This document shows, piece by piece, positions 26,448 to 36,168 of a DNA stretch of 64,000 bases. The stretch is from a bacterium (GTDB taxonomy: Bacteria; Moduliflexota; Moduliflexia; Moduliflexales; JAUQPW01). The position numbers and the translations under genes are program-made. Every line of letters starts with the position of its first letter. The first letter of the stretch is position 1. Below the pieces are notes generated by a model. The model made no database searches, was not told the DNA's origin, and saw nothing but the letters and a program-made list of their open reading frames with translations. The stretch lies in contig JAUQPW010000003.1 in assembly GCA_030550175.1 (NCBI GenBank), positions 1-64,000 of the forward strand, read 5' to 3'.

Positions 26448-27689
26448 CTATAAGCTGGTCAGGTGTCTACGAATCATATCCAGGCCCATTTGAGAAGCCC
26501 TTAATTTAATAAAATTACGGTCTCCCGAAAAATAAAACCGCTCTGATTTGGTCTCTCTACCCTCGGCTGCCAGAGCGATATAAACCAACCCAACCGGCTT
26601 CTCCGGAGTTCCACCCGACGGTCCTGCGATTCCTGTGGTTGCTAATCCCAAAGAAGTCTGGGAAATCCATCGAACCCCTTCCGCCATTGCAATGGCCGCT
26701 TCGGCACTTACAGGGCCCTTTTCCCGAATAATCTCCGGAGAAACATCCAGTAAACTCATCTTTGCCTCATTACTGTAAGAGATAATCCCTCGCTCAAAAT
26801 AACGAGAGCTTCCTTCCACATTGGTCAATCTATGACAAATAAGACCTCCAGTACAGGACTCGGCCACGGCCAGGGTCTTTCGATTCAGGACTAAAAGGGA
26901 TCCGACAACCTCTTCTAAGGTCTGCTCACCGGTTCCGTAGAGATAGCTTCCGAGCTTTCTTCTAAGTTTATACTCCAAATCACGCCGAAGGGCCTCTACC
27001 TCTTCCAGGCTCTCACCCTTTACCTCGATGGCGATTTCTACTTCCTCCCCATAGGGAATGAGACTGAAGGTAGTATTGCCTTGACTACGTACAACAGACC
27101 GGACCCATTCCTCTAAGATGGATTCTGCAAGCCCACAGGTCTTTAAAATCAGGGTATCCGAGGGGACCTTCTTCAACCCTTGCAGGTCTAATCTGGGTAA
27201 AACCTCCTGGGTCCAGATGGACTTGATTTCTACCGGATCCCCGGGCAAGGCAATCACCACCGCCTCACCTTGATGAAACAGAAATCCAGGAGACATCCCG
27301 ACCGGGTTTTCTAATAATTCGGTCTCAGACAAGATGAGCGCCTGCTTTTCTTCTGCACGCGGCATGACTTCCCCACGCTTTTCAAAACGTTCTTTGATTT
27401 TATCTAGAACTTTATAATCTAAAACCAGCCGTTTATTAAGAACCCGGGATAAAATTTTTTTGGTAATATCATAACGATGGGAACCTAAACCACCCAGGAC
27501 AAAAATTAAACCGGAGCGAAGCAAAGCCTGACGTAGGGTCTCCTCTAAGTAATCTTCCCGGTTTCCCACGAAGGTCGTATAATCCACCTCAACTCCGGCT
27601 TGCAAAAGTTCCCGGGCTACTACGGCGGCTCCTAAATTTTGGGTCTGTCCAGAAGCAAGATCCTGACCAACGCTGATAATCTCAACCAC
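26448..27689 (-). CDS. cinA: CinA: nicotinamide-nucleotide amidohydrolase family protein
   Basis: 413 residues, standard length. The N-terminal MoaB-like domain (about 1-170) has GGLGSHRYDITKK and ALPGDPVEIK, corresponding to the ADP-ribose pyrophosphatase-linked half. The C-terminal CinA domain (about 250-410) has LAVAESCTGGLICHRLT and TGIAGPSGG, the PncC deamidase motifs that recycle NMN to NaMN. The VEIISVGQDLASG opening is as expected. It lies upstream of thpR and 125 bases downstream of pgpA. It could work with the NAD(P)HX repair enzyme at 60.6 kb in NAD salvage, but they are not linked. Confidence 0.93.
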   Translation of the reverse strand: MVEIISVGQDLASGQTQNLGAAVVARELLQAGVEVDYTTFVGNREDYLEETLRQALLRSGLIFVLGGLGSHRYDITKKILSRVLNKRLVLDYKVLDKIKERFEKRGEVMPRAEEKQALILSETELLENPVGMSPGFLFHQGEAVVIALPGDPVEIKSIWTQEVLPRLDLQGLKKVPSDTLILKTCGLAESILEEWVRSVVRSQGNTTFSLIPYGEEVEIAIEVKGESLEEVEALRRDLEYKLRRKLGSYLYGTGEQTLEEVVGSLLVLNRKTLAVAESCTGGLICHRLTNVEGSSRYFERGIISYSNEAKMSLLDVSPEIIREKGPVSAEAAIAMAEGVRWISQTSLGLATTGIAGPSGGTPEKPVGLVYIALAAEGRETKSERFYFSGDRNFIKLRASQMGLDMIRRHLTSL

Positions 27690-27814
27690 TAACTACCGTC
27701 TCTTATCCATTGTCCTTTTATCCCTCGTTTGTAAGGGTACCCCTTACCGGGTCGAATAAACTCCTACGACTTATCTTACTTACAAGCAATGGACAAAGGA
27801 CAAAGGATCGTTTT

Positions 27815-28294
27815 TTATTTTATAAGTAAATGAACTACCTGTAAAACGAGATTTGAATAAATACCGGCCACAGCATCATCTGCCATCGTTCCAAATCCAG
27901 TCAGATTCGGATTTTGATCTATTTTCCGGATACCGAAAGGTTTAAAAATATCAAATAATCTGAAAAGGAAGAATCCTCCTACAACAAACCCAATAGTCTT
28001 GGGGAGAAGAAATAAGGTAAGGAGGTAGCCCACGATCTCATCTATTACCACGATACCCGGATCTTGTTGGCCCAGTCCCTTTTCAATTTCATTTGCAGCT
28101 TTAACCCCGACCAGAAAAAGAAGAAGGGTTATTCCTAGATAGAGAGTCCAGGGAAGGAGTCGGAGAATAAAATAGAGAGGAATGGTAGCTACCGAAGCCA
28201 CCGTACCGGGGGCCACGGGGATATACCCTACGTAGAATCCCGTACCAATCATCTGGTAAATTTTATAGAACTTTGTAGCAGGTTTTGTAATCAT
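27815..28294 (-). CDS. pgpA: phosphatidylglycerophosphatase A
   Basis: 159 residues. Dephosphorylates phosphatidylglycerol phosphate in the inner membrane. The family motifs are present: APGTVASVATIPLYFIL, VVIDEIVGYLLTLF with the acidic pair, and FGTMADDAVAGIYSNL near the C-terminus, with three or four hydrophobic helices. The start lies three bases from the proB stop. An intergenic inverted repeat (TCCATTGTCC near 27708, AATGGACAAAGGAC near 27788) separates it from cinA. Confidence 0.92.
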   Translation of the reverse strand: MITKPATKFYKIYQMIGTGFYVGYIPVAPGTVASVATIPLYFILRLLPWTLYLGITLLLFLVGVKAANEIEKGLGQQDPGIVVIDEIVGYLLTLFLLPKTIGFVVGGFFLFRLFDIFKPFGIRKIDQNPNLTGFGTMADDAVAGIYSNLVLQVVHLLIK

Positions 28295-28297
28295 TCT

Positions 28298-29458
28298 TTA
28301 TACTAATAAAACCAGATTATCTCGATGAATGACTTCATCCTCACCACGTTCATAACCCAGCCGGGCTTTGATTTCCCCCGATTTGGCTCCTTTGATTTTG
28401 ACGATTTCCTCTGAGGAATAACTCACCAATCCCCGGGCAATTTCATGACTTTCGAGATCCACAACACTTACTAAATCTCCGGGGACAAAGTTTCCTTCAA
28501 CCTCTTTGATTCCAGAAGGAAGCAGACTGGCTCCTTGGTGGCAAATGGCCGCTTTAGCCCCTGAGTCTACCTTGATTTTCCCTTTGGGAAAAAGAGCATG
28601 GGCCAACCAATTCTTCCGATTTCTCCGACGTTGAACCTGACGCTTACCGGGTAGAAAAAGCGTACCGACCTCCTCACCGTACAGAATACGTCGCACCACA
28701 TTTTTCTCATGACCGTGGGCAATGACGGTATAGATACCGAAATTCATAGCCATTTTGCAGGCTTGAAGTTTGGTATACATACCACCTCGACTTCCCTTCG
28801 TCATCTTGGCATGCTGGGCTGCCTGTTCCATTTCCGGGGTGATATCCTCGATAACAGGAATAAACTCCAGAGAACCTTGATGACGAGGATCTTTCGGATC
28901 CCCACTGTAAACCCCAGGGATATTGGAGAGAAAAATCAATACGTCGGCCTCGATCTTGTTTGCGATAAAAGCGGCCAGGGTATCATTTTCCCCAAACTCA
29001 ATTCCCTCGGTGGAGATGGTATCATTTTCGTTAACAATGGGAATTACCTGCGGGTTTTTTAATAGATAATTAAAGGTGTTTAGGATGTTCAAGTACTTCT
29101 CCCAGATTCGAAAATCCGATCGGGTAACCATAACCTGGGCTACCCACAATCCGAATTTTTTCAAGATTTCTTGGTACTTCTGCATGAGTATAACCTGTCC
29201 TACCGCTGCCGCAGCCTGCTTCATCTGGGTATTCTGTACTGAAACCAGAGGATCATAACCCAACTTGAAAACTCCCATTCGAACGGCTCCAGAAGTTACC
29301 AATACGATCTCTTTACTTTCTTTCTTAAGACTACTTAAATCCTCGGCCAGGTTATTCAAAAAATCCTCGTACAATTCCCCCTGGTTATCTACCAGGATAT
29401 TGGTACCCGCCTTGACAACGATTCTTTTTACGTGCTCAAAATAGACTTTACGATTCAT
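28298..29458 (-). CDS. proB: glutamate 5-kinase
   Basis: 386 residues: amino-acid kinase domain (about 1-265) plus a C-terminal PUA domain (about 295-375, KVDSGAKAAICHQGASLLPSGI). First step of proline synthesis, ATP-dependent phosphorylation of glutamate. Visible motifs are KAGTNILVD, VTSGAVRMG, IPIVNENDTIS, FGENDTLAAFIA and TKGSRGGMYTKLQACKMA. It is followed by pgpA with a three-base gap and preceded by proA 134 bases upstream. End-product inhibition by proline is known for ProB. Confidence 0.95.
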   Translation of the reverse strand: MNRKVYFEHVKRIVVKAGTNILVDNQGELYEDFLNNLAEDLSSLKKESKEIVLVTSGAVRMGVFKLGYDPLVSVQNTQMKQAAAAVGQVILMQKYQEILKKFGLWVAQVMVTRSDFRIWEKYLNILNTFNYLLKNPQVIPIVNENDTISTEGIEFGENDTLAAFIANKIEADVLIFLSNIPGVYSGDPKDPRHQGSLEFIPVIEDITPEMEQAAQHAKMTKGSRGGMYTKLQACKMAMNFGIYTVIAHGHEKNVVRRILYGEEVGTLFLPGKRQVQRRRNRKNWLAHALFPKGKIKVDSGAKAAICHQGASLLPSGIKEVEGNFVPGDLVSVVDLESHEIARGLVSYSSEEIVKIKGAKSGEIKARLGYERGEDEVIHRDNLVLLV

Positions 29459-29592
29459 ACTCTTGAGGTTTGAGGGTTAGGATTAACCATCAGGTTGCCA
29501 TCTCCGGCTTCCGGTCTTTACTCCTCTGACTACTGAGGACACAGTCCGGGTTTTGTCCATGGAATTGGAGGTCTATCTCTTTTCTTCGACTT

Positions 29593-30861
29593 TTACTCTC
29601 GTAGTTGCCCGCTTCCGTAGATGATATACTTTGTAGAAGTTAATTCCTTAAGCCCAACCGGTCCACGGGCGTGTAATTTCTGGGTGCTGATTCCGATTTC
29701 TGCTCCCAAGCCAAATTGATTTCCATCGGTAAATCGGGTGGAGGCATTGACGTACACCGCGGCGGCATCTACTTCCCAGAGAAACCTTCTGGCTTTGGTA
29801 TAATTCTCTGTGACAATGGCTTCTGAAAGCATCGAGCCGTGTTTTGCAATATGCTCGATGGCTTCATCGATGCCGGTAACCACTTTAATAGACAGGATAA
29901 GATCCAAGTATTCCGTATCCCAATCTGCTTCCGTAGCCGGTTTAATATCCGGGACTATGGCCCGAGTCTGCTCACATCCTCGAATTTCAACCCCTGCTTG
30001 TTTATATCGTTGGATCATGGCCGGGAGAAACTTTTCGGCAATATCTTGGTGGACGAGTAAAGTTTCCATGGCATTACAAACTCCCGGTCGCTGGACCTTG
30101 GCATTGTAAGCGATTTCTTCGGCCATTTTTAAGTCCGCGTCGTTATCCACATATACATGGCACAATCCCTTATCATGCTTGATAACGGGAATGGTCGAGT
30201 TCTCGGTTACGGTCCGGATCAGCTCTTCCCCTCCGCGGGGAATAATCACATCGATATATTTATCTAACTTGAGTATTTCGTAGACGGCCTGACGGTCCGT
30301 GGTTTTAACCATTTGAATGGCATATTCCGGAACCCCTGCCTTTTGTGCAGATTCGGTCAGAATACTTGCAAGGCTCATATTAGAGTGAATGGCTTCAGAG
30401 CCTCCTCGCAAAATAACGGCATTTCCGGCCTTGAGACAGAGTCCGGCCGTATCTACGGTAACATTGGGTCTTGACTCATAAATAATACCGATCACACCCA
30501 GGGGGACTCGAACTTTACCGATTTCCAGACCGTTGGGTCGACGCCACATTTCAACCACCTCTCCCACAGGATCCGGCAACAGGGCGACTTCTCGAAGTCC
30601 ATCGGCCATCGCTTTTATACGCCTGTCGTTGAGGAGGAGTCGGTCGATCATAGCCGACGAGAGCCCTTTACTCCGGGCATAGGCCAGATCCTTTTCATTC
30701 TCCTGTTTGATTCGCTCTTTTTGGGCTTCGATTTCATCGGCCATGGCGTGGAGGGCGTTGTTCTTGATCGTTGTGGATAAGTTGGCCAGTTTTTTAGCCG
30801 CCTGTCTGGCTTGTCGGGCAAGCCGAATCATCTCTTCTTTTATATCCATTTTAAGACTCAT
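29593..30861 (-). CDS. proA: gamma-glutamyl phosphate reductase
   Basis: 422 residues, normal length. NADPH-dependent reduction of glutamyl-5-phosphate to the semialdehyde. The catalytic Cys is in [15 protein letters not shown] (about residue 260). [22 protein letters not shown] and IPRGGEELI are present, as is the conserved terminal block [18 protein letters not shown]. First gene of the leftward proA-proB-pgpA-cinA-thpR run, with a good promoter about 120 bases upstream. Confidence 0.96.
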   Translation of the reverse strand: MSLKMDIKEEMIRLARQARQAAKKLANLSTTIKNNALHAMADEIEAQKERIKQENEKDLAYARSKGLSSAMIDRLLLNDRRIKAMADGLREVALLPDPVGEVVEMWRRPNGLEIGKVRVPLGVIGIIYESRPNVTVDTAGLCLKAGNAVILRGGSEAIHSNMSLASILTESAQKAGVPEYAIQMVKTTDRQAVYEILKLDKYIDVIIPRGGEELIRTVTENSTIPVIKHDKGLCHVYVDNDADLKMAEEIAYNAKVQRPGVCNAMETLLVHQDIAEKFLPAMIQRYKQAGVEIRGCEQTRAIVPDIKPATEADWDTEYLDLILSIKVVTGIDEAIEHIAKHGSMLSEAIVTENYTKARRFLWEVDAAAVYVNASTRFTDGNQFGLGAEIGISTQKLHARGPVGLKELTSTKYIIYGSGQLRE

Positions 30862-30980
30862 GGGGTTAGAAATAGCCTTCAGGTTCTAAACCCTGGGGCT
30901 ACTTTTTCAAAAGTAGAAATCCCAAATTTCGGTAAGGACATATTCCCAGGTTTGCCCTGGAAATGGATACCCATCGCTTG

Positions 30981-31010
30981 AAAGTACATAACAACAACCA
31001 GTCTTGTCAA
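30981..31010 (-). promoter_or_regulatory. sigma-70-type promoter of proA run
   Basis: Minus strand TTGACA (31005-31010), 18-base spacer, TACTTT (30981-30986), about 120 bases upstream of the proA start, in a 344-base divergent spacer shared with surE. Confidence 0.6.
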
Positions 31011-31067
31011 GGAAAAACTATCCAGGGACCAACCCGGGAGATTTAAAAATTTTCGGGCGTTTTTTCT

Positions 31068-31126
31068 CTTGCTCTCGGGGAAAAAAGATATATATACTTG
31101 CTCCTCAAGGAAAAAAGATGTATAAA
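31068..31126. repeat. two tandem 29-30-bp units upstream of surE
   Basis: CTTGCTCTCGGGGAAAAAAG and CTTGCTCCTCAAGGAAAAAA head two adjacent units, each continuing AGATRTATA. They lie about 80 bases before surE. They may be regulator-binding sites or a chance duplication around a promoter. Confidence 0.5.
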
Positions 31127-31205
31127 TGTAAAAGCGATTTTGTGGAATATCGGTACTAACCGATCTGCTTGGTCAGCAACTATGATTATGGTTATTTGAT
31201 ACAAC

Positions 31206-31979
31206 ATGCTTATCTTAATTACAAATGATGACGGTATTTATGCTAAAGGCATTCTGGCCCTATACCAGGAATTACAGAACCTGGGAGAGGTGATCGTGGT
31301 GGCTCCGGAGCGAGAACGGAGCGCTGTCGGTCATGCCATAACTATTTCCGATCCTCTTCGGGTCTGGCAGGTGGAACGGGGTGGTAAATTTTTTGGATAT
31401 GCGGTAAACGGAACTCCTGCCGATTGTGTCAAGCTGGCAGTTAATGCTTTATTGGAAGTAAAACCAGATATCCTCATCTCGGGAATTAATCATGGCCCTA
31501 ATACGGGTACTAATGTCATCTACTCGGGAACGGTTTCTGCTGCTACGGAGGGAACTATTCTGGGAATCCCGTCCATTGCCGTATCCCTGGATGCTTCCCA
31601 TGCGGAAAATCCGGATTTCAGCTATGCAGCTAAATTTACCCATAAACTTGCCGTAAAAGTTATGGAAGAAGGGCTTCCCAAGGGGACAACTCTCAATGTA
31701 AATATTCCTTACCTCCCGGAAGATCAGATCAAAGGCGTTGCCATCACCCGTCAGGGAAGTTTGAAATTTACCGATACCTTTCAAATGCGAACCGATCCCC
31801 GTAATCGCCTCTACTATTGGCTAACCGGCGAGAAAATAGAAGTAGAGCCCAACGGAGAAGAGGAAGAGATCGACCACCTGGTTTTAAGACAACATAAAAT
31901 CTCCATTACTCCCCTTCAATACGACTTAACCGATTATAAATTGTTGGAAGAGCTTAAAAAGTGGGATTTTGATTTATAA
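31206..31979 (+). CDS. surE: 5'/3'-nucleotidase SurE
   Basis: 257 residues, family length. A phosphatase acting on nucleoside monophosphates and short polyphosphates. The metal-site opening is ILITNDDGIYAKG (about residues 3-15), followed by VVAPERERSAVGHAIT, NGTPADCVKLA, and the SGINHGPNTGTNVIYSGTVSAA block. A Nudix hydrolase follows 35 bases downstream on the same strand, suggesting a shared nucleotide-housekeeping unit. Confidence 0.95.
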   Translation: MLILITNDDGIYAKGILALYQELQNLGEVIVVAPERERSAVGHAITISDPLRVWQVERGGKFFGYAVNGTPADCVKLAVNALLEVKPDILISGINHGPNTGTNVIYSGTVSAATEGTILGIPSIAVSLDASHAENPDFSYAAKFTHKLAVKVMEEGLPKGTTLNVNIPYLPEDQIKGVAITRQGSLKFTDTFQMRTDPRNRLYYWLTGEKIEVEPNGEEEEIDHLVLRQHKISITPLQYDLTDYKLLEELKKWDFDL

Positions 31980-32014
31980 TTGCCTTTTATTTTTTGACTT
32001 AGACGGTAAAACTT

Positions 32015-32581
32015 ATGGAAACTTTTGAGGTTTTCATCAAGCGGCTCACCACCAGGCTTCAAGGAGTAAAATTTTCTTCTTCGAATTTATCAGGAAAACC
32101 TGCAGCCGTACTGATCCCCTTCTATGAGAAGGAAGGGGAGCCCCACTTACTCCTGACCAAGCGAACCCAGATGCTTCCCCATCATAAAGGACAGGTCTGT
32201 TTTCCAGGTGGTTCTCAAAAGGACGGGGAATCTCTTCAACTCACAGCCCTGCGGGAGACCTATGAAGAACTCCGGATCTCTCCCGAACAGGTTGAAATTC
32301 TAGGACAGTTAGAGCCGATTCAAACTCAAAATAGTGGTTTTCTGGTAACTCCCGTTGTAGGGGTCCTGTGGAAGTTTCCCGGCGTACATCCCAATCCCTT
32401 CGAGGTAGAGGAAGTTCTTTCGGTCCCCTGGTCCTTCCTGGCCAACCCTCTTCACCTTCGAGAGCAAAGGGTGGAAGCCTCCGGCTCTACCCTGTGGGTC
32501 CCTGCTTATACCTATCAAACCCATATCATCTGGGGTCTTACTGTCCAGATCATTAAACAGTTGAGGAAGCTTTTAACCTGA
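32015..32581 (+). CDS. Nudix hydrolase, CoA pyrophosphatase type (NudL-like)
   Basis: 188 residues. The Nudix box GSQKDGESLQLTALRETYEEL fits GX5EX7REUXEEXGU at about residues 66-88. Just before it, LLLTKRTQMLPHHKGQVCFPGG matches the extra signature of the CoA-pyrophosphatase (NudL/NUDT7-8) subfamily. It would split CoA or acyl-CoA into 3',5'-ADP and phosphopantetheine. It lies in a likely unit with surE. Confidence 0.88.
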   Translation: METFEVFIKRLTTRLQGVKFSSSNLSGKPAAVLIPFYEKEGEPHLLLTKRTQMLPHHKGQVCFPGGSQKDGESLQLTALRETYEELRISPEQVEILGQLEPIQTQNSGFLVTPVVGVLWKFPGVHPNPFEVEEVLSVPWSFLANPLHLREQRVEASGSTLWVPAYTYQTHIIWGLTVQIIKQLRKLLT

Positions 32582-32656
32582 CCTATCAACCTGGGCAGTC
32601 AGTGTTCAGAATACTTTTAAGATGGCTAAATTCAGGGAAAATACCAGGAAAATCCC

Positions 32657-32685
32657 TTGACATAACCTTATTTCACTGGTAGGTT
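32657..32685 (+). promoter_or_regulatory. putative sigma-70-type promoter of coiled-coil gene
   Basis: TTGACA (32657-32662), 17 bases, TAGGTT (32680-32685), about 50 bases upstream of the next ATG. The -35 is perfect and the -10 is weak. Confidence 0.45.
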
Positions 32686-32735
32686 TTTTTCATCTTACAA
32701 GTTTAAATTCTTTAAAAAAGGAGGATAACATCATT

Positions 32736-33428
32736 ATGACATTCACATTATCAGCTATTCTAAACGGCCTGGGGACCAACCTCATCGAGTTTTTAAAAAG
32801 TGCCGATCCCAATATGATTCTGCTCCTGTTACTGATTAGCGGGGTTCTGTTTCTGGGTTTATTGATTCTGAGCTTTGTTTTGGCTTTTAAAATTGGAAGC
32901 CGGATAGGAAAAAAATCCAAGGAGCGGGAATTGGAAGCCAAGTTGGAGGCTAGTTCCAAAGAGTTTGATTCCAAACTTCAAGAAACGATGAACGAGATCA
33001 GTATTTTCAAAAAAGCCCTCTCCGAATTTTTCGATAACAAGGCTGGAGATATCTATAAAGAGAATCAAGAACTCAAGCACAAAGTAGATATTCTGGAGAA
33101 AAATCTTAAAAGATTCCAAGAAAAAGTGGGGAGCAGCCTGGGTCTGATGGGATTTGGGAGTGGCAAGAAAGCCCAATTATTGGCCGACCTCATGTTGGAA
33201 AATCAACTCCTTGAGGAGAGGCTTTATCAGCTCAACCAGCAAATCAAAGAGGAACGGGACAAAATGCTGGAACGGGATCTTCAGAACATCAGTTACAAGA
33301 AGGTTATGTTCTCGAAGTTCCTGGAAAGTGAAGAAGCCCGGGAGCAGTTTAAGCGATTCCTACAAGACGAAAAAAACCTGGAGGCAGCTCGCAGACCGGT
33401 CCAAGAACTACCGGACAAAACGGAGTAA
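32736..33428 (+). CDS. single-pass membrane protein with long coiled coil
   Basis: 230 residues; the ATG is preceded by AAAGGAGGA. One transmembrane segment (about 27-52, MILLLLLISGVLFLGLLILSF) is followed by a highly charged Glu/Lys-rich region to the C-terminus, with two coiled-coil blocks (about 60-130 and 150-215) separated by a glycine-rich hinge (SSLGLMGFGSGKK). It is of a generic RmuC/YhcB-like layout but without a nuclease domain. Function not recognised. Its own promoter-like sequence lies just upstream. Confidence 0.65.
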   Translation: MTFTLSAILNGLGTNLIEFLKSADPNMILLLLLISGVLFLGLLILSFVLAFKIGSRIGKKSKERELEAKLEASSKEFDSKLQETMNEISIFKKALSEFFDNKAGDIYKENQELKHKVDILEKNLKRFQEKVGSSLGLMGFGSGKKAQLLADLMLENQLLEERLYQLNQQIKEERDKMLERDLQNISYKKVMFSKFLESEEAREQFKRFLQDEKNLEAARRPVQELPDKTE

Positions 33429-33467
33429 AGCGTGGATGGTAGACAGCGGGCAAAAACTTTCGGATGA

Positions 33468-33533
33468 GTGGGCAGCAGGCAGTGGACAGCAGATAGAAAA
33501 TTCAGGATAAACTATCCACTACCCCCTGCCCAC
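33468..33533. repeat. 21-bp imperfect inverted repeat
   Basis: GTGGGCAGCAGGCAGTGGAC at 33468 and its imperfect inverse (TATCCACTACCCCCTGCCCAC, 33513-33533). It is built from GCAG/GACAG words and fills the spacer before the GH99-like gene. Confidence 0.75.
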
Positions 33534-33545
33534 TCTCTTTTTACC

Positions 33546-35300
33546 ATGCTAGTCTTTGCCACCTATTTTGACTACTTTAGTGGAGAAAAGCAGGGATTTG
33601 GGCAGTGGATTCTTCCGGCAAATTATTTAGGCCTGGGCAATCCGGAAAGGAACGCAAGACCGATACCCGGAGCGGAACCCTGGAAGCGCAATATTTGGGT
33701 GGGGGCTCCGGGAGATTACCCTTTTATTGGGCCTTACAACAGCCTGGATCCTGAAGTCATGCGCTGGCATATCCGGTGTGCAAAGGCGGCAGGTATCGAT
33801 GGATTTTTACTTTATGTTTTGGAATGGGAGGAACGAAAGCCCCAAGGAAATCCTCAAATCAGGCAGTTATTGGACCTTGCAGCCCAGGAGGGAAATTTCC
33901 GCATAGGATTCATTGACCACTACACCAGCTGGGGAACCGTTCTCTTCGAACCCACGAAATTCTTGAAAAAAGCCCGGGTTGTGAAAAAACTCTCGCCGGG
34001 AATCAAAGAACCCATCCTCTCCTTTAAAACAGAAGGGTCTCTCTTATTCCGAAAACCCCTTCAAAAAGACCCAATCCGACGTTCGGATACCCCATCCTCT
34101 CAGGATAATCTTAATAAATCTATTGGGCTGGGAAAAGATCGGATCGCTGAGATGCTTAACCTGTACAAAGCCCATCCTGCCTATTTGCGGATTAATGGAA
34201 AGCCGGTTATCGGTATTCCTTTTATCGATGAGAATATTACGGCCCCCCAATTCGAGGATTTGATTCAAGGCATTAAAACCCGGCTCCATCCTCCTGAAGA
34301 TCTTTATGTCCTGGCCATCGTCGTTCAAGTTTATAATTTTGTAGATCTCAACCATTTCCCCAGTACCTACCTGAGCCTTAAACCGAACCGACCTTGGGCT
34401 GAAATTGGAGTTGACTGTTATACCAGCTGGACCCCCAATGGAGTGGTAGAAGCTTCCTATGCCACCAAGCTGATTACTTACAAAAATTATGTGGCCGATG
34501 CTAAAAAATTTAGAAAAGATACCATGGTTCCTATGATGCCGGGTTTTAATGATGATGACTGGCGGCCTGGTTCGAATCCTGCCAAAACTCTGGATAGGGC
34601 CTGGGGGGAAAATTGGCGACAGCAGATCAGAGCAGCGATCCAGGCTAGGTCGGATTTTATTTTAATCCAAGCCTGGAATGAATGGCATGAGGGTTCTCAA
34701 ATCGAACCCTCGGTCAGTTATTACGATATCTACCACAACCCCTACGCCTATTTATACCTGCGAATACTTGCCGAGGAGTTGGGTAGAACCTGGGAGACCC
34801 CTTCTACGCCACCTCTGGAGAGTGTAGATTCCTTGATGCGCCCCTTCCTTCAAGTTGTTCAGCCTAAACCTCAACCCCAACCTCCATCCCAACCTTCCCC
34901 GGGTCTCTTTGAATTTCCTGCCGTAAGCCTTCCCCATCAGATAGGCCGGGCAGAACCCGACGGCTGGTCTGCAACCGTTGGTCAGGATAATCCCAAGAAG
35001 TATCTCTGTTATGGACCCTATACTGCTGGAATACCGGTCGGTATTCACCGGGCCCTTTTCAGTTTAATGATCGATAATAACCGGGCCAGCAACAGCGTGG
35101 TGGTAACCTTGGATGTTCGGGATGCAACAACCCGGAAAATCCTTGGTAAAAAGGATGTCCGACGAAGAGATTTCCGTACCCCTTTCCAATATCAAGACTT
35201 TGAGGTCCCGTTTCGAAACTCAGCAGGCCATCAACTCGAATTTCGAACTTTATGGCATGGAAGTGCCTGGATTAAACAGAGTAAAGTTACCATACTCTGA
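33546..35300 (+). CDS. glycoside hydrolase family 99-like (WbsX-type) protein
   Basis: 584 residues from the ATG at 33546. The frame extends 26 residues upstream into an inverted repeat and is not used. The N-terminal 420 residues are a GH99/GH71-like TIM barrel: opening VFATYFDYFSGEKQGFGQW, AAGIDGFLLYVLEWEER and the terminal block LIQAWNEWHEGSQIEPS that is diagnostic of WbsX/GH99-like domains. After a Pro/Gln-rich linker (about 455-475) comes a beta-sandwich of about 115 residues, possibly carbohydrate-binding. No signal peptide is evident. Substrate is unknown; GH99-like domains occur in polysaccharide assembly and mannan cleavage. Confidence 0.78.
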   Translation: MLVFATYFDYFSGEKQGFGQWILPANYLGLGNPERNARPIPGAEPWKRNIWVGAPGDYPFIGPYNSLDPEVMRWHIRCAKAAGIDGFLLYVLEWEERKPQGNPQIRQLLDLAAQEGNFRIGFIDHYTSWGTVLFEPTKFLKKARVVKKLSPGIKEPILSFKTEGSLLFRKPLQKDPIRRSDTPSSQDNLNKSIGLGKDRIAEMLNLYKAHPAYLRINGKPVIGIPFIDENITAPQFEDLIQGIKTRLHPPEDLYVLAIVVQVYNFVDLNHFPSTYLSLKPNRPWAEIGVDCYTSWTPNGVVEASYATKLITYKNYVADAKKFRKDTMVPMMPGFNDDDWRPGSNPAKTLDRAWGENWRQQIRAAIQARSDFILIQAWNEWHEGSQIEPSVSYYDIYHNPYAYLYLRILAEELGRTWETPSTPPLESVDSLMRPFLQVVQPKPQPQPPSQPSPGLFEFPAVSLPHQIGRAEPDGWSATVGQDNPKKYLCYGPYTAGIPVGIHRALFSLMIDNNRASNSVVVTLDVRDATTRKILGKKDVRRRDFRTPFQYQDFEVPFRNSAGHQLEFRTLWHGSAWIKQSKVTIL

Positions 35301-35566
35301 AAATACTTGAGAGTAACCGGATTTCGTAGGGTATTGAGAGGGTTTATCCAGGAAGAAACACGAAAAGTATGGAAGGGGAAGTAATAGATTGACATTTTAT
35401 AAATTGGACTATATGGTTAAAAATAAGTTAGAACCTGCTCCCAAAAAGCTTTGGGAGGGTGTAAAAGTCCGGTTACTGAATCTAACTTTACCTCCTTCTG
35501 AAGAGGAGAAGATTAAAAGTCACTGTTTCTTTCCAGAAGCAGGTACTTTTAATCGAGAATTATTCT

Positions 35567-35971
35567 ATGGAAGGGTATAAGAAATGGGGTTTCATAGCCA
35601 TAATTATCTTTTTAAGCACGGTCATCATAAATAGTCCGGGGATGGCCGCAGAACAGTCCTCTGTTAAGATTGTCTCACCCAAAGAAGGGGAAACGGTTCA
35701 GGGACCCAAGGTCAAAGCAGTTATTAAGACGGAAAATTTCAAGTTATGTGAAGAGTGTATCGGAAAGACGAGCAAACCGGGTGAAGGACATGCCCACTTT
35801 TTCCTGGACGGCAAGCTACAGGTTCACGGAGGGGATAGCTTTGAATTCGATGGGGTTAAGCCAGGACCTCATACCCTGTTGGTAGAGATTAGAAATAATG
35901 ATCACTCCGAACTCGGGCGTAAACCCACCGATCCACCTTATATAGACGTGGTACATTTTAATGTAAAATAG
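35567..35971 (+). CDS. exported small beta protein (DUF4399-like)
   Basis: 134 residues. The signal peptide (about 7-28) ends in GMAA. The mature part has VKIVSPKEGETVQGPKVKAVIKTENF, a Cys pair in LCEECIGK, a GEGHAHFFLDGK loop and GPHTLLVEIRNNDHSEL, resembling DUF4399-type periplasmic domains with a GxGHxH loop. The Cys and His residues could bind a metal; no partner gene supports that. It appears to be monocistronic. Confidence 0.7.
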   Translation: MEGYKKWGFIAIIIFLSTVIINSPGMAAEQSSVKIVSPKEGETVQGPKVKAVIKTENFKLCEECIGKTSKPGEGHAHFFLDGKLQVHGGDSFEFDGVKPGPHTLLVEIRNNDHSELGRKPTDPPYIDVVHFNVK

Positions 35972-36168
35972 TCCATGGGGGGTGCAGAAGAGTTCTCGAA
36001 AAGTGTTGCACAAAGGAAAGTGTATTTTTATTCTAAAAGTGGCAGCGGGTTCAAATTTTATTTGCGAGAAGTTGTCAAGTTTTTCTGTATAGAAGGCGCC
36101 AGGCTACAGGAAGCTATCCAGAACCCGGGGTAACCTGCAGCCCGGTTTTAGGATGAGGTAATAATAAG

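Noticed and set aside
35389..35580. 63-codon frame from a TTG, overlapping the next gene by 14 bases
   Set aside because: It has a passable GGAAGGGG site but no recognisable composition or family, and the overlap with a signal-peptide gene argues against it.
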